From contig NC_133156.1 of the NCBI RefSeq assembly GCF_040802235.1, positions 24,261,343 through 24,325,342 of the forward strand: 64,000 bases of DNA, in the 5' to 3' direction. The translations under genes and the position numbers were made by a program. Below the pieces are notes generated by a model. The model searched no databases, was not told the origin of the DNA, and saw only the letters and a list, made by a program, of their open reading frames with translations. This document shows positions 24,401-36,077 of the stretch, piece by piece (position 1 is the first letter of the stretch; the number at the start of each line of letters is the position of its first letter). The stretch comes from Manis javanica. Taxonomy: Eukaryota; Chordata; Mammalia; Pholidota; Manidae.

Positions 24401-25211
24401 CATAAACATGAGTGACCTCTTCTTGAACATATCTCCCCGGGCAAGGAAAACAACAGCAAAAATGAGCAAGTGGGACTACATTAAGCTGAAAAACTTCTGT
24501 ACAGCGAAAGACACCATCAATAGAACAAAAAGGAACCCTACAGTATGGGAGAATATATTTGAAAATGACAGATCCGATAAAGGCTTGACGTCCAGAATAT
24601 ATAAAGAGCTCACACGCCTCAACAAACAAAAAACAAATAACCCAATTAAAAAATGGGCCGAGGAACTGAACAGACAGTTCTCTAAAAAAGAAATACAGAT
24701 GGCCAACAGACACATGAAAAGATGCTCCACATCGCTAATTATCAGAGAAATGCAAATTAAAACTACAATGAGGTATCACCTCACACCAGTAAGGATAGCT
24801 GCCATCCAAAAGACAAACAACAACAAATGTTGGCGAGGCTGTGGAGAAAGGGGAACCCTCCTACACTGCTGGTGGGAATGTAAATTAGTTCAACCATTGT
24901 GGAAAGCAGTATGGAGGTTCATCAAAATGCTCAAAACAGACCTACCATTTGACCCAGGAATTCCACTCCTAGGAATTTACTCTAAGAACGCAGCAATCAA
25001 GTTTGAGAAAGACAGATGCACCCCTATGTTGATCGCAGCACTATTTATAATAGCCAAGAATTGGAAGCAACCTAAATGTCCATCTGTAGATGAATGGATA
25101 AAGAAGATGTGGTACATATACACAATGGAATACTACTCAGCCATAAGAAGTGGAAAAATCCAACCATTTGCAGCAACATGGAGCTGGAGAGTATTATGCT
25201 CAGTGAAATAA
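21443..25211 (+). pseudogene. L1 ORF2 (endonuclease-reverse transcriptase), broken
   Basis: ORF2p nicks target DNA and reverse-transcribes L1 RNA at the nick. The family start is the ATG at 21,443 (M-A-I-S-T-Y-L-S). The endonuclease domain (first ~240 residues) shows N-V-N-G-L-N, an E-T-H site preceded by Lys where Gln is usual, I-Y-A-P-N, G-D-F-N and S-D-H-K. Lesions: TAG at 22,301 replacing a Trp codon, TAA at 22,403, and one extra base near 22,850 in 'accccgggg'. From there to 25,211 a 760-codon frame is intact, with the RT domain (F-A-D-D at 23,538-23,549) and the C-terminal zinc-knuckle-like C-x3-C-x7-H-x4-C near 24,830-24,880. Total length matches the ~1,270-codon family norm. Confidence 0.95.
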
Positions 25212-25595
25212 GCCAAGCGGAGAAAGAGAAATACCAAATGATTTCACTCATCTGAGGAGTATAGGAACAAAGGAAAAACTGAAGGAACAAAACAGCAGCA
25301 GAATTACAGAACCCAAAAATGGACTAACAGGTACCAAAGGGAAAGGAACTGGGGAGGATGGGTGGGCAGGGAGGGATAAGGGGGAGGTGAAGAAGGGGGG
25401 TATTAAGATTAGCAGGGATGGGGGGAGGGAGAAAGGGGAGGGTGGGCTGCATAACACAGAGAGGACAATTAGTGACTCTACAACATTTTGCTAAGCTGAT
25501 GGACAGTAAGCGTAATGTGGTTGTGAGGGGGGACCTGATATAGGGGAGAGCATAGAAAACATAGTATTCTTCATGTAAGTATAGATTAAAAATTA

Positions 25596-25849
<254 letters not shown>

Positions 25850-26244
25850 GGGGGATTACTCCTTGATAGGATAAAACTATTGGTAAATCAAAGATCAATG
25901 CATGCTTTAAATATCCTTAATGTTGATCACTTAAAGGGTGTCAGATGATCAGCTATGGAGGTACTCTTTTCTGATAATATTCCTTTCTATTAATAAAAAA
26001 AAAAAAGCAGTTACTGTGTGCTGAACTCCAATGAGTTCTGCACAGTGGTATACAGGGCATGTCAAAGTGTGGGCAAAGGGTCTGTTTGTTTCTATGCAGA
26101 AGATCAAGGCCTAGCTTGGATACCCAGAAAATGAACTAAGATATGATATGAGGAGGAGCTTCCGGCATCAGCACTCTCTGGAGGACTTGTGCCGGGGGAT
26201 GATCATCAAAAAGCCTCCACAGGGATCCGGATGATGCTGCAGTT

Positions 26245-26697
26245 GTGGCTGCATCCAGCCCACTGTCTCCTGGACTTGCCATAGGAATGAGGAGGGAGAT
26301 GTCTAGGCTGGCATGTGCATACAGTGAGACAACGAATTTGACTGGATCTGTACTGTTGGAACTCAACCTGGAGTTGGGAGGGGTGCAAGTTGTAGCACTT
26401 CAAAATCTTATGACTGTAGACTATCTATGGTTAAAAGAACATATGGGATGTGAACAGATCCCAGAAATGTGCTGCTTTAATTTGTCTGATTTCTCTCAGA
26501 CTGTTCAAGTACAGTTGGACAATATCCATCATATCATAGACAAATTTTCACAAATGCCTAGGGTGCCTAAATGGTTTTCTTGGCTTCACTGGAGATGGAT
26601 GGCAATTATAGATTTGCTTTGTTTATGTCACCGTATTCCTATTATGTTAATATGTGTGTGCAAATTAGTTAGTAGTTTAAAACCTCTACATACTTAA
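26245..26697 (+). pseudogene. ERV env transmembrane subunit fragment
   Basis: This is an env TM relic with a 150-codon frame; roughly the last 110 codons are recognisable. Visible features are a heptad-like helix (about residues 45-70), a C-x6-C-C motif (near 26,455-26,483) immediately followed by a C-terminal F-N-L-S-D block, a second helix, a tryptophan-rich membrane-proximal segment, a hydrophobic membrane segment and a short tail. C-x6-C-C envelopes keep a covalent bond between surface and TM subunits. The sequence after the motif recalls avian alpharetrovirus TM more than gammaretrovirus TM; this is recognition, not a search. The fusion peptide and all of the surface subunit are missing or unrecognisable upstream. 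Confidence 0.7.
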
Positions 26698-27327
26698 GGT
26701 ACTCTACAAGAAGATATGTCAAAGAAATAATCAATCCTCCCATGTTTCCCTCCATATGCTACATCTGTAGCTTTTCTTCTTTCTTCCTAATTACAACCCT
26801 TAAATAGAATTCATGCCTCATATCAAATTTACTGAGTATCAAAATTCCTCCAGGTGGTAAAGATACCTCGAGACAAGTGCTGGGCATAGAAGCCACAGGG
26901 CATAAATCTGCAAAGAAGTAAAAAGCTAACCTTTTCAAACAATATGGCTTCTCTCTCACTTACCAACTTTACATTTCCCTGTATGGCCCCGGAAGATGAC
27001 TGGTTAGCCAGAGACAGGTAAGATTCCTCAAGGGAGGAACAACCTAAGACTGGCACAGTCACAGGGGGGCCATCAGGTGAGAATTTGGGGATCAACAGAG
27101 GTGAGGCTCAGAACCTCACACCCCCTGCTTTGAGAGAAATCTTCTGCATCCGTGGATGTTTTGCTGCCCTTGTCTAGCCTGGATTAATACTTAGTCCATA
27201 GGCACACACCTGATCATCTGATCATCTACATTTGCCCTCTTACAGCACTAAAGTATGTTTTCTACCTTTATCTTGCATCTACCTACCACTTCAGCATTTT
27301 ATTAAAAATAAAAAAAATAATAATAAT

Positions 27328-27338
27328 AAAGGGAGAAA
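27328..27338 (+). other. ERV polypurine tract
   Basis: AAAGGGAGAAA lies immediately before the TG that opens the LTR, the position of a retroviral plus-strand primer. Confidence 0.75.
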
Positions 27339-27661
27339 TGTGGGATCAACATATAAATCAAGTACAAAAATCAAACGAATATTCATATTTGACCTGATTG
27401 TTTATAGGTCATAATGCGTGATCAAAACCGAAAGTTTCGGTGATGAATGCCCTTGTACTGTTCACCATGTAAGAATTTATTCACTATGTACGAATTTGTT
27501 CACCATGTAAGAACTTGTTCGTTATGCTTCAGAAGATTGGAGACTGACGAGAATTGGACTTGAGATGGATTAATAATTGTACATTGAGCATTGACCCCCC
27601 TATACTGAATTTTATTGTTGTTAACAACCATTTGATCAATAAATATGAGATATGCCTTCTC
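27339..27661 (+). mobile_element. Incomplete ERV LTR (U3-R) ending in poly(A)
   Basis: It begins TGTGGGATCAAC after the polypurine tract. It contains two near-copies of 'ttcaccatgtaagaa' (27,461 and 27,500 region). An AATAAA lies at 27,639 and the sequence passes into 12-13 A residues at 27,662 without a U5. This is the structure expected of a polyadenylated retroviral RNA end. Confidence 0.75.
27639..27644 (+). terminator. Polyadenylation signal used by the chimeric transcript
   Basis: AATAAA sits 18 bp upstream of the genomic A-run (27,662-27,674), a normal cleavage distance. It is the likely poly(A) signal of the L1-ERV source RNA. Confidence 0.75.
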
Positions 27662-27670
27662 AAAAAAAAA

Positions 27671-27686
27671 AAAATTGCAGTATTTC
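27671..27686 (+). repeat. Target-site duplication, right copy
   Basis: Exact 16-bp match to 19,023-19,038, directly after the poly(A). The first four A residues cannot be separated from the tail, so the secure length is 12-16 bp. Confidence 0.87.
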
Positions 27687-27959
27687 CAGAATCTCTCACC
27701 TGGCCTTAGTACATTTCTGTATCAATAGGTGTTTCCAAGGGGGCAGAGAAGCAGGCCATCTCCATATCAATAGGTAATTATGAGGGTGAGCATGGGACAT
27801 ATCTGGACTGGAAGGGGGGGGTCTCTTTTGCAGCCAGTTGTGAGAGACTCGGGATGCCTGCTTATAAGAAATGAATGGGTTTCTCCCACTTTTTTCCTCC
27901 TTTTGACTGATTTAGCTTTCAAAGGTACTTTGCTCTGGGATTATCTCCCTGGAGTTAGA
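27687..27959 (+). mobile_element. Rest of the split LTR
   Basis: This continues the LTR begun at 19,018: 'cagaatctctcacctggcc', 'ctccatatcaataggtaattatgag', 'gaatgggtttctcccac' and 'ttgactgatttagc' align by eye with the solo LTR at 55,436-55,799. The right end is ...GGAGTTAGA. Flanks GGTTT and GGTCC only partly match, so a target duplication for this LTR is not certain. Confidence 0.75.
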
Positions 27960-28408
27960 GGTCCTCCAGGGAGAACACAGCAGGGGCTGGTGAGGCCCAA
28001 GAGGCCCCTGGGCTGAGGACACCTTCCCGGCTGACCTCCGCTGTATCCGGGTCAGCTCCCCACCCAGGCAGGCTCCGGACGGGCTGCCAGCCTGCTTCCT
28101 GGGCTGTTCGGATCCCCTCTGGGGGTGGTGATGGCAGCAGGGTGGCCGTGAGTCCCACCTCTCCCTAGCCACTCCCTGCTCTTGCTGCCCCGTGTCACTC
28201 CTCCGCCCTCCCTGGTCTCCTTTCCCTCTCTCTGCCAGAAGCTTTCTCCAAATGGAAAGCAGAGCAACGTCACTGCATTACTGCCAGGAGGCCCGCTGCT
28301 GGGCCCGCTCCTGGCCGGCCACCCCAGAGCCCGAGCCTGAGCCAGAGGTGGATCTGAAGAAGCCCCCTGCCCTGCTAGGGCAACAGAGGCAAAGACCCCG
28401 GCATCTAC
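27960..28408. other. GC-rich stretch without recognised gene
   Basis: Nothing named. It ends in CTAC, the left target duplication of the next LTR. Confidence 0.35.
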
Positions 28409-28901
28409 TGTAAGAATAGAAATCGGTTAGCATAAGCATAGCCATCTTAAAGACCTAGAAGCCATTTTCTGAGTATGTGACTTAGAAAGAAAAACTAGAA
28501 CTGGGTAAGGCCTTGAAAAACAAGTTAATCATGACCACCGGGTGGTGGGCAGCTGTGACCCTTGGTCAGCTAACCTTGGTCAGCTAATCCTACATACCAA
28601 GCTTATCGTGCAGAACCTCCCTAACCATTGAGGAGTAGTCTTATCCTGCCCTTGCTTAACTCCAGGATGTATGTCTTGCAAGAATAATGTATAGTTGTGG
28701 AAAATTACTATGAGTTAAGTGCTTTGAAAATGCTATATAAACCCTTGGCTCTGAGTGCTCGGGGTCCTTGTTGAGACCCGCTGCATCGGGCTGACACTTG
28801 GACCCCAGCTAACTGGCTGAATAAAGACTTTGCTTGAATTTACATCTCTATGCCTGTGTAGTTTGTTCTCTGGAGAAGCCTCGGAAGCCCAGACCCTAAC
28901 A
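28409..28901 (+). mobile_element. Solo LTR, ERV1-type, with 4-bp target duplication
   Basis: It starts TGTAAGAATAG and ends CCCTAACA. CTAC occurs on both sides (28,405-28,408 and 28,902-28,905), the 4-bp duplication typical of gammaretrovirus-like integration. Signals: TATATAAACCC at about 28,734 and AATAAAGACTTTGC at about 28,822, with a GC-rich R region between. No internal sequence remains, so it is the product of LTR-LTR recombination. Confidence 0.88.
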
Positions 28902-29559
28902 CTACTGGTTCATCATCTGGCACACACGACACAAGGGAGCCACAGCATGTGTGATGAGCAGTTTTTCTGAGAGTACAAAACAGCTTGAGGAAGAGAATAA
29001 ATCACTGAATCTCGGGCAGTGGTTACCTCCACATGTACTGACGGGGAATGTAACAGATTCTCATGGGGACTCATTTCTGTCATGTTTTTAATTTGTTTAA
29101 GCATTAACATGAGAACAGTGAACTGAGTATCCTATCCATATGGAATCTTGTTCAGAAATTTATCAACAATCTGAAAAACAGAAAAACCATTTCCCTACTT
29201 GGAAGCCTGTGTCTGGAATTCAGAGGTCTTGGAGCTTTCTTAGGGTCACCATGCCTGCAATGGAAGTCAATGGAAAAGTCCAAGAAAACCATCCAGGCAG
29301 GCTGACAGAGGGCCAGACCCTTCAGGAATGCAGGGTCAGGGTGCCCAACCAGGCGGAGGACCAAGAGCAGCTAAGGTGCCTGCCGAGAGCAAAGGGCACA
29401 GGAAATGGACAAAGGCGGCCAGTGATCAGCACCTCAGCCCTGGGAAGGGGACCTGCAAACACAGGCGCTTGACTGATTTCTTTTTGTTATGAATAAGTTT
29501 CACCGTGTGAGGATTTAGTAGTTAAATTTACATGAATCTAAAACAAAATCTCCCAGGAG
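28902..29559. other. Stretch without recognised gene
   Basis: No exon or confident repeat was recognised. Confidence 0.35.
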
Positions 29560-30060
29560 GTATAGTTCCAGGAGGAGAGGTTCCCCACCCGGGGCAAAGT
29601 TTCCTATGAATTACACGAGAACAAAGGAAGGCAAGGGCAAGAAGTTGGGAACTGAAAAGTTTATTCTCACAGCTCAGCCTTTCCCAGATCACAGCAGCGG
29701 CTCTCCGAGCCCCCTCCCCATCCTCACAGCTCCGAACCCCTGCCATCCCGCCCTCTCCGGGGCCGCTGCTCAGAAGCTCCTGTGGTAGCCCTGGAGTTCT
29801 CCCTCCAGGGCGCTGCTCAGCTGCCACCCCACAGCCGGGAGGCACTCTGTAGGTGATCCCTGGTGACTAGCAGGAGCCTGACCAATTACATACCAGGTCA
29901 AGGAGAGGAGAATAGGTGTTTCCTCTCCCCTACCCTGCACAGGCAATCCCATGACTGACTGGCCACTCTGCACCCAGTAAAAAACACCCCATAGATGTGC
30001 AAATAGGATACCTATTTGGCGAGGCAGGAATCCTGCTCATAAAGTTCCATTTTCCCCACC
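29560..30060 (-). mobile_element. LTR-like element (candidate)
   Basis: In reverse it shows a GAGAATAAACTTTTC poly(A) signal (about 29,660) followed by a U5-like stretch. Upstream is a body with a TGTAATTGGTC CCAAT-like box. Ends and duplication were not determined. Confidence 0.4.
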
Positions 30061-31084
30061 ACATGGGACCCTTCCTGCAAGCATGGGTCTCTTTGGAGTG
30101 ACTCATTATGGTGAAACTTGTTCAGTTAATTAACACCCAAAGATGCAACTGTCACTTCCTGACATTGTGTGGGCACAAGACTTACTATTCCCAGAGGCTG
30201 GGTCTGCTGTCAGGAGCCGCAGCCCAGAAGGCGACACCCCTCTGCCCTGGGTGCCCTCCTCCCGGCCCTGGATTAATGCTGGGCCCTGGCACTTTTCTTT
30301 CTCACTGGAGGGAAAGCAGATACCCACCAGACTTTTCTTTCCTGGAAAAATCACTCTCCTGGATGCTGGGCCATCAGGAAGGGCCTGAGCTGCTGGAACC
30401 AGGATTTATCCTGAGTGCTGACTCTCCTTAAAAGCACTCCCAGCAGAGGCCAGCCTGCAGTGTGTCCCTTTCAGTCATCACAAGATGCAGTTACCTCAGA
30501 AGCACCACCAGTTCATCAGAAGGCCCTCGCTCTTAGCCACTTTTTCCAGGGGACAATGTTCACAATACCAGGTGAGACATTACCTACGGATCACAAGGTG
30601 GACACTTGGGGTGAGCTCAGAGCATCGTGTGTTTACCACCCAGATAGAAGCGTTTCTGTATTTTACTGGAAAGGCTATGTCCATGCATGTCCACAGAGCA
30701 TCAGTTTGGTGGCCTTGCCCTGTTGGACCCCCTGCCTATATGACCCTCTCATTCCACATCTTTCAAACCTCCCAACAGGAAAGCTTCACACTCCAAAGAT
30801 ATGACCACAGCCCAAGACCATGGAAGAGAACACAGCCATCCCCGGGCTGCACAGTGTACAGGCTCACACCCGACTGCTCCTTTAGGACATGGCGACAATA
30901 CAGCTGAGCACTGAAACTGGTGATCGTTGAGACCATGGACTCCAGAACCATATGGGCCTGAGGTCACCCTGGGCAACATTCGCTGATGAGGACGATGGTC
31001 CCTTAACCTGGCACCGGCGCTCACTCCATGCTCTATCAGGCCTCAGCCATGGAGGAGGGGCCACAACACACCTGATGGAGAAGC
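30061..31084. other. Stretch without recognised gene
   Basis: No recognisable exon. Open frames on both strands overlap and lack motifs. Confidence 0.35.
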
Positions 31085-32045
31085 TGTGAGGCAGAAAAAC
31101 AGATACAAGCGGGGTGGAGAGAGAATAAGGCCAGTAAATCCCACTAGAAGGGACACAAAGAGTTAACCAGTTAAAAACAGAGAGCCAGAAAAGACTCAGA
31201 GTTAATGAGTTAATCAGTTAAAGCTCCAAAGGCCAGGAATAACTTGGGATGTTCAAATATTCCCCAGATCAAGGAAAGTATCCCAGCATAGCCCATGTCT
31301 TCACTGTGTCAATTATATTATGCCACTGTAAGATTTACTTTATCCTGCTAGAAAGCCCAGCTTGTTCTTTAACTTAACCTATATGTTGTTTTTCCTCCTC
31401 CAGCCCCTAATCAAGTAATTTGCAAGCTGGGCAGGAAGCAAGCATCATGATTAATTTAGCAAACAAGCCCAGATATAAACAGCATAGCAAAAACAGAAAG
31501 ATTCCATCTTAAAGCTAAGATTGCATTTTAAAACCCAGGTTGTTAAGAAGTAAGATTCTTCACATATGCAAATAAACAATAACTTGGTCCACCTCTGGGG
31601 TAGGGCAGGTGATAAGTTGCCAGAGGGAAGCTGCTATCCTGGGGAGGAACTGGATCAGTAAATTTCTTGTGTTAAGTTAATTTTGCAAAATGACCTGGAA
31701 GACTGATAATAGAAGAGAAGAGATTAATGTCTTTCATCAAAGATAAACACTTTGAGACCACTTAAGTCAACATTCCCTAGCCCTTTGTCACATTCCTAAA
31801 AAAAAATCCTTAAAAGGGGGTACCCCCAATCTCTCAAGGCCTGCCTCCTCTCTGAGGTCACCTGCTCTTTTTCTCAGCCTTTCAGAGCGCCCCTCCTCTC
31901 TGAGGATGCCTTTCTGTACTTTACTGTTTCTAAGGGTACGGGGGTCACTTTCTAAGTACGTAACTTTGAACTTTTACTCTGCTTCACTGCTGTCTGCCCT
32001 TCTTTATTGCAGCTGGGTCAAGGACCAAGGGAAATGAACCCCACC
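31085..32045 (+). mobile_element. Long LTR-like element (candidate)
   Basis: It opens TGTGAGGCAGAAAAACAG. It has a long AT-rich U3, a promoter-proximal block 'ccttaaaagggggtaccccc' (about 31,810), two copies of a 'cctcctctctgag' motif and a T-rich 'cttctttattgcag' ahead of the end. The layout is that of a ~950-bp ERV LTR. The right end and a target duplication were not fixed. Confidence 0.5.
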
Positions 32046-33284
32046 CCCCCAACAAAGTCAGGGGCCTTCTGTGGAATTTCTGCCCTAAGACCAATTAGGT
32101 ATGCAGGGAGACCAGAAGCCCTAGGTCACCGGGAGCAGTGGGGTTGAAGGACTGAGGCCTCGTCGTAGCCCTAAAGACCACCTCACACATCTTTCCCTGG
32201 TAGGAAACACACAGGAAAGGGAACTTGGAGTCAAGGACAGGATTCCAGGAAGATTCAGATCTGGGAGAAGGGTGATCATGGGGGCCCTAAGGGGACCTGA
32301 GGACGGAAACTGCCGCTGCCTCGAGCCCTTCTCTACAAATGCTCTTCCTCTGGCCTTATGCTTTCCACAGGCACGTTTGGGTCTTTGTACATTATTTTCC
32401 CCCTTCAGTGCTGATGCAGCTTCAAGTACTGAGCTAGAAAACTACAAGTTTCTAACATTTGCTCCAAAGGAACCTCAGTGAGAAAAGCAGGAAATGTTCT
32501 TGCAGTCTCCAAAGTGCAGACAGGCAGCACTACTCTGGGTCAGGACATGGCCCCGGCAGGTCCCGCGGAAAAGAACCCACGCCAACCCACCAGGAGCACT
32601 GAGGGGCTGCTCTGCCACTGACCCAGGCGAATGCTGGAATGGACCTGTTCCCTGAGGAAGGGGGACCAGAGGGGGTCCTTCAGGAGCCAGGGAGGGGACT
32701 GGCCCTTCTCCCTTCTCAAATGTGTACTGAGCTGACTGCCCAGGGCATTTCTTCAAGGAGGAACATGACATTCAGTATGTTTTTAAAATGAGCCCAGGAC
32801 CAAAAAGAGCCCCATGCCACAGCTCCAGGCTGTGAAGAAACATGACTTTAATGTGCTATGATTCCAACATTATTATCACATAAATATCACCATCAGGGGG
32901 AGTAAATCGGGGTAAGGTAGGGAGGTCAGGGGGTTGGGGAGGGGCATCCCCTCTCAAGAAGTTTACTTCTAGCATTTTCTGGGTCCTCTGAAGCCCATTA
33001 GAGTGGGTAGAGCTAGCCCAATGCACCCCCAGTGTCACCTTTGTGCCCTCCAACTGAGAAGAGGCCTCACATAAGCTGCTTTCAGAGTTTCATCCTCCAG
33101 TGAAGTGGGGCTCCATCTTGGGGTCCAGGATGCTGAACAAAAGAGTCAGCTTAGCTTGGGGAGCTACCCCACAGTATCCTGCCGCTCCACCCATCCCCAC
33201 TGCCCTCTGTGCCCTGGCCCTGTGCTGAGCACTCTGCCAATCAGCAGCACCCACGGCTCCCTGCCACGGGAGGAGTCATGAGCA
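32046..33284. other. Stretch without recognised gene
   Basis: No exon recognised. It may include the far 3' region of the RGL4 relic that lies to the right on the minus strand. Confidence 0.35.
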
Positions 33285-33395
33285 CCACCCACTCACAGAG
33301 GAGGAAACTGAGTCCCAGAGAGGGAGGGGAATCACAGTACTGAGCGGACTAGTTAGCACTGAAGCTGGGATCCAAGCCCTGCCTTTAGGGACGCC
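33285..33395 (+). repeat. MIR-like SINE remnant
   Basis: 'cagaggaggaaactgagtcc...' followed by 'gctgggatccaagccc' is the usual conserved text of MIR elements. Confidence 0.6.
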
Positions 33396-33639
33396 CTGCA
33401 CCCAGGGAGAAGCCCCCAACCCCCACACCCATGGCCAGAAACTCATTAGCCCTGAGCAGAACAATAGACAGTTTTTCTGGGTCCTGAAGAACAGTGTCTT
33501 TCTGCCAGCCCTCTGGCCTGGGGGCTCCGGCTGGCGGGACAGGATGTAGCTTCAGGACAGAGGGGCACCCCTGAGCTCCAGGAGCTGCAGCTCAGAGAGC
33601 CCTCTCAACTCCTGCCGGCAGCTGTAGCCCACACCAGAC

Positions 33640-33777
33640 TCCTGCCTGGCTCCACCTCTTCTCATCATCGAGGGACTCAGTGGTTTGGAACCAGGACACA
33701 AACTGCTTCTTGGGCTCCAGGTTATCCAGACTGGCAACCTCCTGAAGCAGCAGGATCTCACCCACTGTTCAGAATTC
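33640..33777 (-). pseudogene. RGL4: RGL4 relic, last CDC25 exon
   Basis: After an acceptor CCCCAG (33,780-33,778) the frame reads E-F-stop then V-G-E-I-L-L-L-Q-E-V-A...L-E-P-K-K-Q-F-V-S-W-F and S-L-D-D-E-K. This corresponds to the helix-rich end of the RalGDS-family CDC25 domain (a Q-x-L-Q, L-x-x-L-E-K-F, and L-S-D-x-E-S pattern). The TGA at 33,771-33,769 disrupts it. Confidence 0.65.
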
Positions 33778-34720
33778 CTGGGGCAGTGGAAGGCTAGGAT
33801 GCATACAGGGCCTGGCCGGGGACCCTGTAGAGAGGCCTTGTGGAGGTGAGAAGCAGGGAAGAGGTGTCCAGGGTCCCTGCTCATGTGGGAACCCTCCTTC
33901 CATCCAATGCCATCCAGCCCAGCCTGTTCTCACAACTGGGTTTCTAGCTCCTCCTTAAGGAAGGTGGCCTTGATGCCACACCCTTCCCCCACCTACCAAA
34001 GCCTTGAGTGTCCCCAGCTCTGGGTGTCTAACCCTCCCAAGACATGTTAGACTCATGGATGGGCCACAGGGGTGGTCCCATCCAGGGGGTCTGTGATTCC
34101 ACATCCCATGCTGACCCCAGACGTAAGCCAATTACCTCTTTTTCTGGAAGTTAATCATGTCTCCTTGGAAGACAGACAGCCAATGTCTATCAGAAGCAGT
34201 ACCCTGAGTCCAAAACAAGTCCCCATTCCATCCTTTCTTGAGTTGCACTGCCACTAGAGCCCACCAGGGGACAGGCCTGCCCATAAATAGCACCTGGGCC
34301 AGGCTCTGGGCTCTTAGAAGTGCGGACAGGGGAGCTGACGCCAACCCTCTCAGGACAGACGGGTTGACTGAGGCCTCAGGCAGGAAGACACCGCCTGTCC
34401 CCTGAAGAAGTGCTTCCTGCCATTAAGGGGCAACATCCCACCCCCTGGGCAGGGCCTGAGGGAGAGGACAGTCCTGCTCAGATATGGCCTCCTGCAGCCC
34501 TGAGCTCCACCCGTCCTGGGGCCAGTGGAACCTGACACCTGGAACTGAGGCTTAGGTGGACCCACCGGGCCAATCCTCTGTAAGAGGACCAACTCCTGCA
34601 GTGGCTGGGAGGCTCTCAGGAGGGGAAGTGGCCAGGCGCTGAGACCTCTGGCCTAAGTGGGGGCTCTCTCCTCTGTGCCTCAGGGTCCTGGTCCCTCTGT
34701 GCCCCTCTGAGCTCACTCAC

Positions 34721-34795
34721 CTCTAGATAACCATCCAGCAGGTTACCCAGCAGCAGCAGGTGAGAGAGGAACAAGCTCAGGAAGGGACCCATGCC
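34721..34795 (-). pseudogene. RGL4: RGL4 relic, exon with the 'PFLG-FLT-L' element
   Basis: This 75-bp exon lies between acceptor CACAG and donor GTGAGT. It reads G-M-G-P-F-L-S-L-F-L-S-H-L-L-L-L-G-N-L-L-D-G-Y-L-E and matches the conserved V-P-F-L-G-x-F-L-T-x-L-x-x-L-D helix of RalGDS-type CDC25 domains. The exon itself is open. Confidence 0.68.
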
Positions 34796-35312
34796 CTGTG
34801 CCATTGGGATGGGGTGGTGATTAGCCCTCACCTGTCCCAGGGGCGCCCATGGACCCTCCCCTAAAGCCCTCCCTGCCCAGCCGTCCAGGGCTCTGACATG
34901 AACTAGTCCCACATGACAAGCTGCCTCCTTCCCTCCCATCCATTCCCTTCCTGGTCCCTCCCACAGCTGCATTTTAGCAATCCCAGGGTCTGAGGTCCCT
35001 GCCCCTCCCCAGCACCCAGCTTTTCCAGCCCTCCTAGACACTCCAGTGCAGGAAGTTCAGGGCCTCTGGCACCAGGAGCAGGTGCTGGGGGCACCCCCAC
35101 ACCCCTGAAACTGGCCCCTCTCTTCTTATCTGCTGCTGCCTGACCTGTAACCCCTGGGCCCCCTTCCAGTTTGGCCAAAATGGAGGTCACATACTGCAGG
35201 GTCAAGAACAGGTCAGGGAGGTCATATTCTCCTCCCATGTGTCCCCTGCAAGAACCCAGACCTTGGTTCCTGGACATCTGGCCCGAATCACCTGGTACCG
35301 TGCAGACCCCTC

Positions 35313-35506
35313 CTCCGGCAGGCTCTTGCTCCGGGGCAACACCAGCCCTGGCAGGCTCTCGCTCTGGGGCGACCCCAGCCCCCACCTCCGGCAGGCTTTC
35401 GCTCCGGGGTGACACCAGCCCCCTCCTCCAGCAGGCTCTCGCTCTGGGGCGACCCCAGCCCCCACCTCCGGCAGGCTCTCGCTCCGGGGCGACCCGGCCC
35501 CAGCAC
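35313..35506. repeat. 40-bp minisatellite
   Basis: GCAGGCTCTCGCTC-type units start at about 35,318, 35,351, 35,391, 35,431 and 35,471 (periods 33, then 40, 40, 40). It lies in an intron of the RGL4 relic. Because 40 is not a multiple of three it is read in all frames, which explains the long overlapping open frames here on both strands. Confidence 0.9.
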
Positions 35507-36077
35507 ACACTCATACTCAGAGACATCCTTGTGCTGCGCGACCTGCCAAGGCGCTTCCTCATCTGCAGTGTGAAGGGAGCGCCCTCTGCCTCCCAGGGTT
35601 CCCTGGGGAGCTCAGTGTCACCTGACTGTCCCCATGGCTGCCCTCCGCATCCAGGCAGAGTGAGCACAAAGCCCCAGCACATCCTCTGACCCCTGGGAGG
35701 CAGGGTGGTCACCCCCGTGCCCAGATGAGAAGCCAAGGCCACAGCGGGTCAGGGACTGGCTCAGGAGCCCCAAAGGAGAGGCAAGCCCTGCCCAGTCAGG
35801 GGCCCCATCCCCACTGCTGTCCCCACACCAGCCCAGCCCTGACAAGGGGCCTGTCCTCTGGGTTCTCACTGGGTGTCAGGTCTCCAGCCAGATGGAGCTG
35901 CAGAGGGTGAGAAACAGGACATCTCATGGGCCTGCTAGAGCCAACCCTGCCCTCCAGAGCCCCCCAAGAGTCTGCCCCCAGGCCAGGCTGGACTGTAGCC
36001 AAGACCTTGCCCCTGAAATCCCCTCAGAGCCCTCCCTACCTGTCCCCCCTCCTTCCAGACCTCCAGCCTCTACTTAC

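Larger units (their letters stand above)
25850..27661 (+). mobile_element. Class II ERV 3' part, probably carried by the L1 as a 3' transduction
   Basis: After the microsatellite comes a retroviral 3' half. 26,050-26,140 has a diverged reading of a betaretrovirus-like integrase C-terminus (a G-S-V-C-F...W-I-P pattern with a stop). Next come an env transmembrane-subunit frame (26,245-26,697), a polypurine tract (27,328-27,338), then LTR U3 and R (27,339-27,661) ending 18 bp past an AATAAA (27,639-27,644) and running into a poly(A). Ending at R plus A-tail, rather than at a full LTR, indicates an RNA intermediate. It shares the flanking 16-bp duplication with the L1 upstream. Confidence 0.75.

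Noticed and set aside
35202..35510. Possible RGL4 coding exon in the minisatellite
   Set aside because: No match to the protein order; the repeat lies between the 36,078 and 34,795 exons, where an intron is expected.
34903..35742. Long minus-strand frame, and the plus-strand frame 35,171-35,689
   Set aside because: Both run through the 40-bp minisatellite and reflect repeated stop-free units, not a protein.
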